Assembly: GCF_014199215.1 (NCBI RefSeq)
Contig: NZ_JACIJC010000001.1
Location: forward strand, 932,001-996,000
Origin: Sphingobium boeckii
GTDB lineage: Bacteria; Pseudomonadota; Alphaproteobacteria; Sphingomonadales; Sphingomonadaceae
Length of the DNA: 64,000 nucleotides
Direction: 5' to 3'
Below the pieces are notes generated by a model. It saw only the letters and a program-made list of their open reading frames with translations, did no database searches and was not told where the DNA came from. Below, piece after piece: positions 47,884 through 57,235 of this stretch. A program made the position numbers and the translations under genes. Within the stretch, counting starts at the first letter, position 1, and every line of letters begins with the position of its first letter.

Positions 47884-48276
47884 CGCGCATGCCTATCTCT
47901 GACTTTACGCCATGGCAAGGAATTGCCTGAGTTTGGCGCAGGTCGCACCTAGGTCCGCTATTAGACGACAGCCTCGACCCTTCCAAGACATTCAGCCGCC
48001 GACTTTCAAACCCTGGGAGCGGACGGTCCGGTATTGCGGCGGCTCCCGATCAATTGTAGACATTGATAGGCAAATCTAGTGTTCGGGAAGCGGACGTTCA
48101 TTCATGCCGTCGATGTTTCCACGGACTAGGTGGCAACGGGTGATCACCAATTTTAGGTTAGCGTCTGCCGCAATCTTGAACTTTCCATAACAGGGTGATG
48201 GCTGAACCCGGGCGCGCAGAGATACTTCTTAGGATTTATGTGGGCATGCCATTGGTAACGGCTATTGCCCAAGGCC
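47884..48276. other. Intergenic region with dispersed-repeat copy
   Basis: About 390 bases between the metal operon and the aldolase gene. The promoter of the efflux operon must lie at its left side, but no clear element stands out. A copy of the dispersed repeat lies at 47989-48036 (CATTCAGCCGCCGA, identical to part of the 60559 copy, then CCCTGGGAGCGGACGGTCC); GGGAAGCGGACGTTC near 48080 may be another partial copy. Confidence 0.5.
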
Positions 48277-48975
48277 TCACCCAGGTACTGCGAAGGCAGA
48301 CATAATGGCGCTGACGTCGTCAGCCACAGCGGTGATCGAGAAGCCCTGTCGGCTCCGCGTCTCGCTTGCGGCCCGCGTTGGGGTATAGATGCCGCACGGC
48401 TTGCCCGCCTCGCGGCAGGCCGCAAGAATGCCAGCCAGACTCCCTTCGAGGTCGCCATTTTTACCCAACGAAAGACCGAGATCGCCCGGACCGATGAAGA
48501 TGAAATCCACCCCGGCCACGGCAGCGATGCCACGGGCATTGTGGACACCAGCGGCGGTCTCGATCATTACCCCGAGGAGCGTTGTAGCTCCGCTCGCCGC
48601 GTACTGAAAGCCTCTCGCCTGCAGGCGGACGCCGCCAGCGGAGCGATGACCGATCGGTGGGAAGTTGGCATGGGCGACCGCCTGTACGGCTTCGTCCGGC
48701 GTTTCCACCATGGGCACGATCACTCCGGCTCCTCCTGTGTCGAGCCCTCGGGAAATCTCGATCGCGCTATTATCGGCTACCCGAAGCAGAACGGGGCGCG
48801 GAGCAGCAGCCTTTACGGCGGTATAGGCAGACATTCGATCCCACAGTCCATGCTGAAGGTCCAGCACCGCGGCGTCGGCGGTCCCGCGCATTGCCACCTC
48901 GACAACGCCCGGACTCCCAAGGGTGAACCACGCCAGCTTGATCAGGCTGGTAAGGTCTAGCTGAGGGTTTGGCAT
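48277..48975 (-). CDS. HpcH/HpaI aldolase/citrate lyase family protein
   Basis: A 232-residue class II pyruvate-aldolase-type TIM barrel. Family residues are in place: Asp39/His42 (LDLQHG), Arg65 (LLRVADN), metal ligands Glu139 (GVMIETAAG) and Asp165 (FIGPGDLGLS). HpaI-type enzymes split 4-hydroxy-2-oxo acids to pyruvate and an aldehyde, a late step of aromatic degradation. The start at 48975 removes 27 non-homologous residues of the longer frame. It is the first gene of the second catabolic island, transcribed away from the transporter and regulator genes. Confidence 0.88.
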   Translation of the reverse strand: MPNPQLDLTSLIKLAWFTLGSPGVVEVAMRGTADAAVLDLQHGLWDRMSAYTAVKAAAPRPVLLRVADNSAIEISRGLDTGGAGVIVPMVETPDEAVQAVAHANFPPIGHRSAGGVRLQARGFQYAASGATTLLGVMIETAAGVHNARGIAAVAGVDFIFIGPGDLGLSLGKNGDLEGSLAGILAACREAGKPCGIYTPTRAASETRSRQGFSITAVADDVSAIMSAFAVPG

Positions 48976-49203
48976 CGTACAATCCAATATCGAGTTGCAG
49001 AGGGTATCCCGGCTGCCGCGGCAGCCGGGACGTAACATTGTTTTTCGGAATAGCAATATTGTCCTATTGGAAATTCTCCGTCTCTACCCTCGGCAGGACG
49101 AAATATATCGGAAACCGTGGTCCGATTCGATTTCTCAAAGACCGCGCAAAACGCCCGATGAGATAAGGGCTATCCCACCGTCCGACAAACATAATCCACC
49201 TAT

Positions 49204-49563
49204 TCAACCTGCGGTGCAATACTCCTCGATACGCGCGATTCGGGCATCTCGCAACTTAACGATTAGGCAAACGTGCTGGTCCTTCGCTTTCGACCCGCAA
49301 TTTAATTTGGCTTCGACCACATATTGTTGAAGGAAGCCATCACTCAATTCTTCTAAACGAACCGATCTCGCATCAGCATGTTTGAACTGGCCTACATGCA
49401 GATCGAACTCCGCCCTGATTTGCTCAATGGATTTATCGATTGCGTCGACATTGTCCCAAAAGACGCAGTCATCGGTCGCCACATCTATAAGGAATTTGGC
49501 GCTTTTTTGCCGGTACATCCGCAAAAGCCCATCGCCAATGTCTTTGACGCTCATCGCATTCAT
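49204..49563 (-). CDS. NTF2-like (SnoaL-type) small protein
   Basis: A 119-residue protein with the cone-shaped NTF2-like pattern: an N-terminal helix (DIGDGLLRMYRQKSAKFL), TDDCVFWDNVDAIDKSIEQI and a C-terminal beta-sheet (QQYVVEAKLNCGSKAKDQHV, CLIVKLRDARIARIEEYC). Such proteins serve as isomerases, hydrolases or binding domains; the ligand is unknown. AAGGAG seven bases before the ATG at 49563 decides the start. It precedes the aldolase on the same strand with a ~230-base gap. Confidence 0.65.
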   Translation of the reverse strand: MNAMSVKDIGDGLLRMYRQKSAKFLIDVATDDCVFWDNVDAIDKSIEQIRAEFDLHVGQFKHADARSVRLEELSDGFLQQYVVEAKLNCGSKAKDQHVCLIVKLRDARIARIEEYCTAG

Positions 49564-49765
49564 CGATTTTCTCCTTATGTCCAAGCGCTATGAGGTTGAT
49601 AGGAACTCCACTAAATTCGCGCATGAGCTAGTTATCCAATTAGATAAATTGCTATCCGAGCGGATACTATCCTGTTACGTGTTCCGGTCAACGAGATTGA
49701 TTGATCCGAACCGCGTCGAACGAGGCACTCGGGCCCGCGCTTGATTCAGGCTGTAAGGAGGCTCT

Positions 49766-50998
49766 ATGCAGAAAGACGAATTCTTGGCTCCGCGTGTGCG
49801 CTGGATAATGTTGCTCGCCCTGCTCGCGCCGGCCAATTTTCTGTTGGCAGTGGATCGCGCGCTGGTGACGGTTTCCGCGCCTTTGCTGCAGGCCAAATTC
49901 GATCTCAGCCTTTCTCAGTTGGGCATGACCTTTTCGGTGTTCTACTTGGCTTATGCGGCGATGCAGGTGCCCGCCGGAATGATCGTGGACCGCTTCGGTC
50001 CACGTTTGTCGCTTTTTGTCGCGATCATTGTCTGGTCGGCAAGCACCTTAGTCACGCCGTTCGCTGGGAGCTTTATCGTCCTGCTGGTCGTGCGCGCCAT
50101 CCTTGGACTGGGCCAAGCGCCGGATTGGCCCGCATCGGTCGTGGCATCGCGCCGGCTGTTCGATGCCAAGGACCGCCCGGTCGCAAACTCGGTGCTGCTC
50201 TGCGCCCTTTATGGCGGACCGGTCATTGGTGCTCCGCTGGCGGGCCTTCTGCTCAAGTCGATTAGCCTTGAGGGCGTATTCGTTCTATTTGGTGTTCTGG
50301 GTTTTGCCTTCGCACTCCTCTGGTGGCTATTCTATAGAGATGCGTCCACACCTTCGCCATCGACTTCACGCGCGACGCTATTGGCCACCAGCAAGGCAGG
50401 GTTCAGCGGGTACTATTGGCTGATCGTCCCCGCATATGCTTGCATGGGATCCGTACTCGGCTTCTATATGGCCTGGTTCCCGACTTACCTGATGAAGGTG
50501 CGGGGACTGGATATCGACACGATGGGCATTTACCTCGGGATTAACGCTGGAGCGCTTTGTGTGTCAGCTCTCGTTGCCGGGCGCGTATTGCTTGCGCTGT
50601 CGAAGTTCGTCGAGGATGGGATCGCTCTCCGCATTGCAACGGCGGTTTGCGCTTTGGCAATCGCTGGTGTGGCAACATTTTCCATACCTTTGGTCGGGTC
50701 GGCCGCCGTGGGTTTGGCCATCTCTTGTGTGGCCGTGGCAGGGGTCGGGTTCGCTCAAGTTGCAGCCTGGAGCACCATCCAAGATCTCGCAGGGGAAAAG
50801 ACCGCTCGCTTCACCGGTTTTGTTTCATTGGGTGGCAATTTCGGGGGCGCGATCGTTCCTTTGGGATCGGCGGCCATGATCGAGCGGTTTGGCAACTGGG
50901 ACAGCAGCTTTTGGATGCTCGGAGCGGCGAGCGTGATAGGTGCCACCTTCTGGCTGATTGTGGGACTGAAACACCGCCGCGTGGATGCAATCGTCTGA
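49766..50998 (+). CDS. MFS transporter, anion:cation symporter-like
   Basis: A 410-residue protein with 12 membrane helices. Helix 1 is followed by the loop containing DRALVTVSAPLLQAKFDLS, and the helix 2-3 loop reads GMIVDRFGPRLSLF, as in the ACS group that imports organic acids such as hexuronates, phthalate or tartrate. AAGGAGG lies before the ATG. It is the transporter of the second island and is followed by the AraC regulator. Confidence 0.88.
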   Translation: MQKDEFLAPRVRWIMLLALLAPANFLLAVDRALVTVSAPLLQAKFDLSLSQLGMTFSVFYLAYAAMQVPAGMIVDRFGPRLSLFVAIIVWSASTLVTPFAGSFIVLLVVRAILGLGQAPDWPASVVASRRLFDAKDRPVANSVLLCALYGGPVIGAPLAGLLLKSISLEGVFVLFGVLGFAFALLWWLFYRDASTPSPSTSRATLLATSKAGFSGYYWLIVPAYACMGSVLGFYMAWFPTYLMKVRGLDIDTMGIYLGINAGALCVSALVAGRVLLALSKFVEDGIALRIATAVCALAIAGVATFSIPLVGSAAVGLAISCVAVAGVGFAQVAAWSTIQDLAGEKTARFTGFVSLGGNFGGAIVPLGSAAMIERFGNWDSSFWMLGAASVIGATFWLIVGLKHRRVDAIV

Positions 50999-51109
50999 CG
51001 GGATTGGGCTTTCTTGCGGGTCAGATGCGGCACCGTACCAATTTCAAGTAGCGACGATCGGAAGGAAAAGAAGTGACAACCGCACCTACTGAATGCAGGT
51101 AACGCAGTG

Positions 51110-52027
51110 ATGTCATCCGCGAACAGAACGAACTACATGGAATATATCCGCGGCTCCCATATTAGCGACCGGCCGCGGGAACATCGTCGTTCTGAAGGGA
51201 GGTTTCCGTTCGAGATGCTGCTGGTGGATATGGATGCAGTCGATATTTGCGTTCCAGACCTCCCGGAGCTTTTGTTGTCCGTGCCGCTCAGGATATCTGA
51301 AGGCGCAGCCTGGCGTTGGGAGATGGAGGGCGTAAGCCGGGAAGAGCCATTCCGCCTTGAGCAACTGATGGTCCTTCCGCCGCACACGGTAAGTCGGTGG
51401 AACGCAACCGGCCGCCGTAGCCAGCTTTTTCTTATCGTTCCCCCAGCGACGGTCGTCCGAACTGTCGGCAGCGCGTGCCCGATGGACCTCCATGTTGCTT
51501 TCTCGCCCCTGACCACGATTGGATGGGAAGACCCGCTTCTCAGAATATTGCTCACCGAGGTATGGGACAGGCTTGGCGGCAATTGTGTGATGGACCGGCT
51601 GTTTATCGATGGTGCCGTGATTTCAATCCTGTCCAGGCTTCTGCAGCGAGCCGGTACTTTCAACCAGAACGTCAGGAGCATTGCGCTTCATCCCAGCAAG
51701 CTCAAACGTGTCCTTTCCTACATCGAAAGCCATCTGACCTCGTCCATAGAAATCGTGACATTAGCCAACATTGCCGGCATCTCGCCTCGCCATTTCGGTC
51801 GCGTGTTTTGGCGAGAGACCGGGGAAACTCCTCACAATTACGTCATGATGCGCAGGGTCGAGCGGGCCAAGTCGCTTATTGTCAGTCAGCAGGGTTCGCT
51901 TGAGGAGATTGCCAAGACCTGCGGCTTTGCCGACCAGAGTCATTTTACGCGGTCTATGAAGAAGGCCATGAACATCACACCTGATCGGTGGAGACGTCTC
52001 CTGACGACGCACGCCGAACCTAGTTGA
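51110..52027 (+). CDS. AraC-family transcriptional regulator
   Basis: A 305-residue protein. The C-terminal ~100 residues hold two helix-turn-helix units (IEIVTLANIAGISPRHFGRVF and the AraC signature LEEIAKTCGFADQSHFTRSM). The N-terminal ~190 residues form a cupin-like effector domain (RFPFEMLLVDMDAVD, FRLEQLMVLPPHTVSRWNA). It probably activates the transporter and enzyme genes around it when the substrate is present. The ATG at 51110 directly follows an alternative GTG at 51107. Confidence 0.9.
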   Translation: MSSANRTNYMEYIRGSHISDRPREHRRSEGRFPFEMLLVDMDAVDICVPDLPELLLSVPLRISEGAAWRWEMEGVSREEPFRLEQLMVLPPHTVSRWNATGRRSQLFLIVPPATVVRTVGSACPMDLHVAFSPLTTIGWEDPLLRILLTEVWDRLGGNCVMDRLFIDGAVISILSRLLQRAGTFNQNVRSIALHPSKLKRVLSYIESHLTSSIEIVTLANIAGISPRHFGRVFWRETGETPHNYVMMRRVERAKSLIVSQQGSLEEIAKTCGFADQSHFTRSMKKAMNITPDRWRRLLTTHAEPS

Positions 52028-52472
52028 ACGTCCTCCGCCTGGGCAGATTCTGCGCTTTGTCTCCCGCCTCGTTTCATAGCGCCCTGTCGTGGCGAGGGTC
52101 GGTAGCCTAACCTTGAATGAACGCGACATTCGCGTCTTCAGTGCGACCCCACCCCTCCCAAAACCATGCGAATTACGCGCAGGCCCTCAGGACATGATCA
52201 GGACGCTTCGTCACTGCTTCGCGCGACAGGCTCTTGCCCACGCGCTGTTCATCCGCATTCGCTGCGCATCTTCTGAAAACATGAATCGGCCGTTTTGAAG
52301 AAACGGGACGACTTTTGAACATATCCGCCATGACGATGCGGGCTTATGCCAGAAAAGATCGACAACTGTCATAAACGCGTCATATGAGAAACTCTATTGG
52401 TGAAAAATTACCGGCAAACATTATTATAAGAAATAGACAAAAGTAATACAACGGCAGAGACAAGAGGTGTTG
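52028..52472. other. AT-rich intergenic region before the RraA-TonB receptor-amidase unit
   Basis: About 445 bases without a gene. The last ~100 bases are markedly AT-rich (TTATTATAAGAAATAG near 52424) and should contain the promoter and possibly AraC half-sites for the downstream unit; I could not define paired direct repeats. Confidence 0.4.
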
Positions 52473-53150
52473 ATGTATACTGTTAATCCAATGCCAGATC
52501 CGGTGGACCAGATCATTATATCGGGTCTATTGGAAACGGATACAGGCAGTATTGGCCATTTCATAGATTCTGGCGTAATGGATCCAGGTATTCGTGGTTA
52601 CATGCCCGGTGCAAAGATCTGTGGTGTCGCCATAACTGTTCGGGTAACCGTCCCTGACTCCGTCATGGGTCATTATGCTTTAAAGCTGGCGCGGCCTGGC
52701 GACGTCCTAGTCGTCGATCGGGGGCAGGACCAGAGGACTGCTTGCTTCGGTGGATCCAGCATTCTCGGTGTTCGCCGTGCGGGTATTGCTGGCCTCATTA
52801 TGGACGGCGTCGGCAACGACATCGCCGAGGCCAATGCCGCAGGCGTGCCAATTTGGTGCCGGGGCGTGACGCCATTGACGACAAAATATCGCAACCTTGG
52901 CGGTGCCATCAACGTACCAGTCAGTTGCGGTGGCATCGCCGTTCAACCCGGGGACATAATATTTGCCGATGACAATGGTGTTCTGGCCATTCCGCGCAAT
53001 GAAATAGCAGAACTTCTTATCAAAGCCAAAAAATTCAGCGAACACGAAGAGTCTTCCCGAAAATTCTTTATGGATAATCCGAATAAGTCACTTCCAGAAT
53101 TATCCGGGGCCGCGAAAATAGTCGAAGATTATCTTTCAGAAGCTCGGTAA
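52473..53150 (+). CDS. RraA-like protein, member 1 (lacks motif arginine)
   Basis: A 225-residue protein of the RraA / HMG-CHA aldolase fold: GAKICGVAITVRV, LARPGDVLVVDRG, GLIMDGVGNDIAEANAAGVP and CGGIAVQPGDIIFADDNGVL. The aldolase motif is G, 20 residues, R-D, two residues, E/D; here the spacing is exact but the Arg is Asn115 (NDIAE), with Asp116 and Glu119 kept. It may therefore bind a metal but not act as a standard 4-hydroxy-4-methyl-2-oxoglutarate aldolase. The ATG at 52473 follows AGAGG. It heads a unit with a TonB receptor, an amidase and a second RraA-like gene. Confidence 0.88.
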   Translation: MYTVNPMPDPVDQIIISGLLETDTGSIGHFIDSGVMDPGIRGYMPGAKICGVAITVRVTVPDSVMGHYALKLARPGDVLVVDRGQDQRTACFGGSSILGVRRAGIAGLIMDGVGNDIAEANAAGVPIWCRGVTPLTTKYRNLGGAINVPVSCGGIAVQPGDIIFADDNGVLAIPRNEIAELLIKAKKFSEHEESSRKFFMDNPNKSLPELSGAAKIVEDYLSEAR

Positions 53151-53175
53151 ATCTACACATGATAAGGGATATAAC

Positions 53176-55368
53176 ATGGAAATGCGGTCTCATTATTGTT
53201 TAAAAAGCTTAAATACAAGGCTCGCCTATCTGCAAGGTGTTTCAGCTGTCGCGATGGCACTGTTTATTGTTCAACCGGGGCAGGCCCAAGCCCAGACTGC
53301 TTACAATGAGATCGTTACGCCAGACGACGGCGAGATAACCGTGACTGCACGCCGCCGGAATGAATCACTGCAACAGGTTCCACTGTCCGTCTCGGCCTTC
53401 ACTGGCGATCAACTCGTGGCGCAAGGTGTCACCACCCTTAAGGATCTAAACCAGTCGATCCCCGGGCTGCAATATTCCGACCGCGGCAACCTGCAGACGG
53501 AAATTACCATTCGAGGCATTGGCGGGGACTCCCGCAACATCGGCATCGAAAGTGGAGTCGGAATGTACATCGACGGTGTGTATGTCGCGCGTACGTCGGG
53601 TTATAATGCTGACATTTCCGATGTGCAGCAGGTCGAAGTTTTGCGCGGGCCGCAAGGCACGCTTTTCGGTAAGAATACTATCGGCGGCGTTATCAACATC
53701 GTCACCAAAAAGCCGACCGAAACGACGGAAGGCTTTATCTCTGCCAGCTATGGCAACTACAACGCTTTCCGAACCCAGGCGAGCCTGTCTGGCCAAATTG
53801 CAAACAATCTGTTCGGCAAGGTCACCGTCGCGACTTGGGACCGGGATGGCTATATTTACAACCCCCTGCGCGACGAGGACCTCAACAACGAAGACCGTCG
53901 TGGCGGCCGAGCCCAGCTCAGATGGCTCCCCAGCGAAGCGCTGGAGATCAATCTAAGCGCTGATTTCACCCGCGATCGCAAAAGGACCGTGCTAAACCAG
54001 ATCAGCACGCCCGAGGGAGCGGCCGCCCCTTATTTCACCGGCGATCGCTTCACCGTGCCGGCAGATCAAAGAAACTTAGACAATCGTGACATGTGGGGCA
54101 CTAGCCTGACGGTTGACTACACGCTCGACAGCGGGGCGGTTCTGTCTTCGATCAGTGCCGTGCGGGATATTAAACTTTTAATCTACAGCGATGCTGATCA
54201 ACTCCCTATCGACTTGGTGCACTCAGGCCCTTTCACGGATATCTCGGAAATGTACTCGCAGGAGTTGCGCTTCGTTTCTCCCACCACCGGTCCCTTGAAA
54301 TATGTCGCCGGCCTCTACTATTTCGATCAGAAATCGGCCGGTGAGCGCACGCTTTCAGCTAACCTTCCTGCCCATTTCGAAGTGTTCAACGATGCCCATG
54401 CGCGAACGAAGAGTTACGCCGCCTATGTTAACGCCGACTATACGATTGCGCCCCCGCTGACATTCACCGCTGGCATAAGATACACCAGCGAGCGAAAAAC
54501 GGGAGATTTTTTCCAGACCCGTCCGAGCTTGAATTACGATCTGCAGGACTTCCGTTTGAAGAATTCTAACGTCTCATGGACCGGCAGCGTCCGCTATGAA
54601 TTGAGCCGAAACCTCACCACCTATTTCTCGATTTCGCGCGGATTCAAATCTGGCGGCTTCAACATGGATTCGATCGGTGCCGCCGGATTGATCGAGGATG
54701 ATCTGACGTTCCGCCCTGAAAAGGTCACGCAGTATGAGTTGGGACTGAAGGGAAGGACGAGCGACAACCTATTGCGGTTCAGCGCGGCCCTCTTCGACTT
54801 GGAGTATAAGAACAAGCAAGTTGCCCAGTATGTATCGACCACGTTGCAGCCAGTGCCTACGGTACAGGTGACGAACGCTGGACAGGCTCGCGTCCGCGGT
54901 GCCGAGTTGGAGCTGACGCTTAAGCCAGTGGAAGGACTGACGCTGTCCGGCAATGCCTCGTACTTGGATGCCACGTACACTTCGTTCCCGCGGGCCGCAC
55001 TCATTGACGGTGCCTATCTAAACTATACCGGCAACAACATCGAGCGGACGCCGGAATGGACTGCGAACGGAATGGTCGAGTATCGGCATGAGCTTACATC
55101 TGGCCAGATCGTCGGTATGGGCGGAGTGAGCTATATCGGCCGCACGGCCCTGCAGGCCGACAATGATCCTAGGCTGATTGAACAGGGCTATACCCTGTTC
55201 AATTCGCGCCTCGGCTATGAGGCGAGCGGCGGCATAAGTGTTTACCTTTGGGTGAAAAATATCACCAATAAGGACTATCGCGTGTTTTCACGATATTTCG
55301 CTGGTATATCGAACACTGTTTACGGAGAGCCGCGCACTTACGGAATTGACGCAAGGTATAAGTTCTAA
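53176..55368 (+). CDS. TonB-dependent outer-membrane receptor
   Basis: A 730-residue protein with a signal peptide (VSAVAMALFIVQPGQAQA), a TonB-box-like stretch (GEITVTARRRNESLQQVP), a plug (NLQTEITIRGIGGDSRN, GMYIDGVYVARTSG, EVLRGPQGTLFGKNTIGG) and a barrel ending in Phe (DARYKF). The start at 53176 lies 25 bases after the RraA-like stop. Its place among catabolic enzymes suggests uptake of the pathway substrate. Confidence 0.92.
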   Translation: MEMRSHYCLKSLNTRLAYLQGVSAVAMALFIVQPGQAQAQTAYNEIVTPDDGEITVTARRRNESLQQVPLSVSAFTGDQLVAQGVTTLKDLNQSIPGLQYSDRGNLQTEITIRGIGGDSRNIGIESGVGMYIDGVYVARTSGYNADISDVQQVEVLRGPQGTLFGKNTIGGVINIVTKKPTETTEGFISASYGNYNAFRTQASLSGQIANNLFGKVTVATWDRDGYIYNPLRDEDLNNEDRRGGRAQLRWLPSEALEINLSADFTRDRKRTVLNQISTPEGAAAPYFTGDRFTVPADQRNLDNRDMWGTSLTVDYTLDSGAVLSSISAVRDIKLLIYSDADQLPIDLVHSGPFTDISEMYSQELRFVSPTTGPLKYVAGLYYFDQKSAGERTLSANLPAHFEVFNDAHARTKSYAAYVNADYTIAPPLTFTAGIRYTSERKTGDFFQTRPSLNYDLQDFRLKNSNVSWTGSVRYELSRNLTTYFSISRGFKSGGFNMDSIGAAGLIEDDLTFRPEKVTQYELGLKGRTSDNLLRFSAALFDLEYKNKQVAQYVSTTLQPVPTVQVTNAGQARVRGAELELTLKPVEGLTLSGNASYLDATYTSFPRAALIDGAYLNYTGNNIERTPEWTANGMVEYRHELTSGQIVGMGGVSYIGRTALQADNDPRLIEQGYTLFNSRLGYEASGGISVYLWVKNITNKDYRVFSRYFAGISNTVYGEPRTYGIDARYKF

Positions 55369-55451
55369 TCTCTGGAACCGTCAACCGGACAATTTATTCA
55401 ATGAAATTCGGGCCAGTAAGGCTCGGTGCCACATTTTAAGCAGAGGTTCTC

Positions 55452-56258
55452 ATGCGCATATCCGCGGTACAGATGAATGCGACTGACTCTTACGTCGATA
55501 ATTTAAATACCATGAAATCATTGACGGAACTTGCCGTATCGTGTGACCGTCCCGACCTTATTGTTTTTCCGGAATTCTGTACGTTCATATCGACCAGCCC
55601 TGAAAAGATGAGAAATCACGCGGAATTGATCGAAACAGGTACGACGTCTATTGCCATCTCAGATCTTGCAAGGCGTCATTCTGTAAATATACACTTAGGT
55701 AGCATTGTAGAGTTACGCGACAACAAACTTTATAATACATCGGTTATATTTAATAGAGAGGGCAATATTGTTGCCCAATACAGCAAGATCCATCGCTTCG
55801 ATATAACGCTGCCAGACGGGACGGAGGTGCGGGAATCTGCGCTTGTCGAGGCGGGATGTGATGTGGTGGTAATCAACATCGAAGGCGTGAAGGTCGGGCT
55901 GTCAATTTGTTATGATCTGCGCTTCGGCGAGCTTTTCCGAAAGCTTGAACAATTGGGCGCCGACGTCATCGTTCTTCCAGCCGCATTTACCCAGCAGACT
56001 GGAATCGACCATTGGGAAATTCTGATCCGTGCGCGCGCCATCGAAACCCAGTGCTATGTCGTTGGTGCCGGCCAGATTGGCTCATACGACAACGGCGCTG
56101 GGCATAACTTCGGGCATTCGTTGATTGCTGATCCCTGGGGAATAATCATCGCACAGGCACCAAATCGCGAAGCTCATATTACTGCCTATGTGGATCTGGC
56201 CCACTTGCACGCTATTCGTGCAGCCTTGCCCGTCCGGTCGCACAGGGTTCTCGTTTGA
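55452..56258 (+). CDS. Carbon-nitrogen hydrolase (nitrilase superfamily amidase)
   Basis: A 268-residue protein with the full Glu-Lys-Cys triad of the superfamily: Glu41 (VFPEFC), Lys112 (YSKIHRFD) and Cys153 (SICYDLRFGE). The pattern is that of the Nit/omega-amidase and N-carbamoyl/aliphatic amidase branches, which hydrolyse amides with release of ammonia, rather than true nitrilases. It likely removes an amide or carbamoyl group from the imported compound. Its stop overlaps the next start (TGATG), so the two are coupled. Confidence 0.9.
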   Translation: MRISAVQMNATDSYVDNLNTMKSLTELAVSCDRPDLIVFPEFCTFISTSPEKMRNHAELIETGTTSIAISDLARRHSVNIHLGSIVELRDNKLYNTSVIFNREGNIVAQYSKIHRFDITLPDGTEVRESALVEAGCDVVVINIEGVKVGLSICYDLRFGELFRKLEQLGADVIVLPAAFTQQTGIDHWEILIRARAIETQCYVVGAGQIGSYDNGAGHNFGHSLIADPWGIIIAQAPNREAHITAYVDLAHLHAIRAALPVRSHRVLV

Positions 56259-56962
56259 TGCCAGCATTCGTCTTAAGGCCAATGCCTGCAATGTTGCCTG
56301 CGGCACTGCTGGACCAGGCCAGGATGGTCTGCGCGGCCACGATCGGCCATTTTCGTTTTCTCGGCTTTCCGGACGGCGGGATCAGGCCGATCGGATCTGA
56401 CGACCGAATTGCCGGGACTGCCGTAACTTTGGCGCTTCCCGGCATGGACTCCACACTCTTGCACCACATCGCCGGAATGCTCGGCCCCGGCTTTATTCTT
56501 GTTATAGACCGGCTGGGAGATCAGCGACACGCATGCATTGGCGGCGGAGTGGCGGTTGCGCTTAAGAAGACGGGTGTCGAGGGGGTGGTCGTTGATGGCC
56601 CATGTACCGATCCGGACGAGGTCCAAGCCGCCGGGCTCCCACTTTGGTCGCGCGGGACTTCACCTATAACAACGCGACTGCAAGGCTTGGGCGGGGCGTT
56701 CAATCTACCAGTCAGCATTGGCGGCGCGGTGGTTATGCCGGGGGATCTGATCATTGCAGACGTTGGCGGTATCGTCGCAATACCGCCCGTGGAGGCCGAG
56801 GCAGCAGTCTTTAGAGCAGCGGAGATGGAAGCGGCGGAAAACCGTATGCTGCCGCGCCTTGACGAAGGGGAGAGCCTTGGCGATATTTCGGGTGCCACTG
56901 CTATGATAAAGAAGGCGACCAGCGTCTTGACCGAGGCGTTAGCACTGCAAGAACGTCGATAG
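56258..56962 (+). CDS. RraA-like protein, member 2 (lacks motif arginine)
   Basis: A 234-residue paralogue of the protein at 52473. Shared features include DRIAGTAVTLALPG, GPGFILVIDRLGDQRHACIG, GVVVDGPCTDPDEVQAAGLP and IGGAVVMPGDLIIADVGGIV. The aldolase motif spacing is again exact, but the Arg is Thr117 (TDPDE), with Asp118 and Glu121 kept. Two divergent Arg-less members in one unit suggest a shared, altered function or a heteromer. Translation is coupled to the amidase. Confidence 0.87.
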   Translation: MPAFVLRPMPAMLPAALLDQARMVCAATIGHFRFLGFPDGGIRPIGSDDRIAGTAVTLALPGMDSTLLHHIAGMLGPGFILVIDRLGDQRHACIGGGVAVALKKTGVEGVVVDGPCTDPDEVQAAGLPLWSRGTSPITTRLQGLGGAFNLPVSIGGAVVMPGDLIIADVGGIVAIPPVEAEAAVFRAAEMEAAENRMLPRLDEGESLGDISGATAMIKKATSVLTEALALQERR

Positions 56963-57235
56963 TTCCCCCGCGATACCGGCAAGCCGGCGAGCAGCTTTCA
57001 TAACGGACGCGGAACAGGCGCCGATACGCTAACCGATCTTCGGAAAAAGATTCAACGAAAAGAGAGAGCCATTTGCCAAATATGGCCAGTAAACGACTGG
57101 GCCCTATTCTTAGGCTGTGAAGGTCTAAGATTTTGTGGCCACAGCGGGGGATCTAAGGCCTGATCTTACGCCGATGCTTCAAGACCATGCACGCCGCATA
57201 AGGCGAGTTACAGCGATCGCAAGCTTCGGTCGGGG
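56963..57235. other. Intergenic region, no gene seen
   Basis: About 270 bases between the second RraA-like gene and the IS3 remnant. No hairpin with T run or ribosome site was found. Confidence 0.35.
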
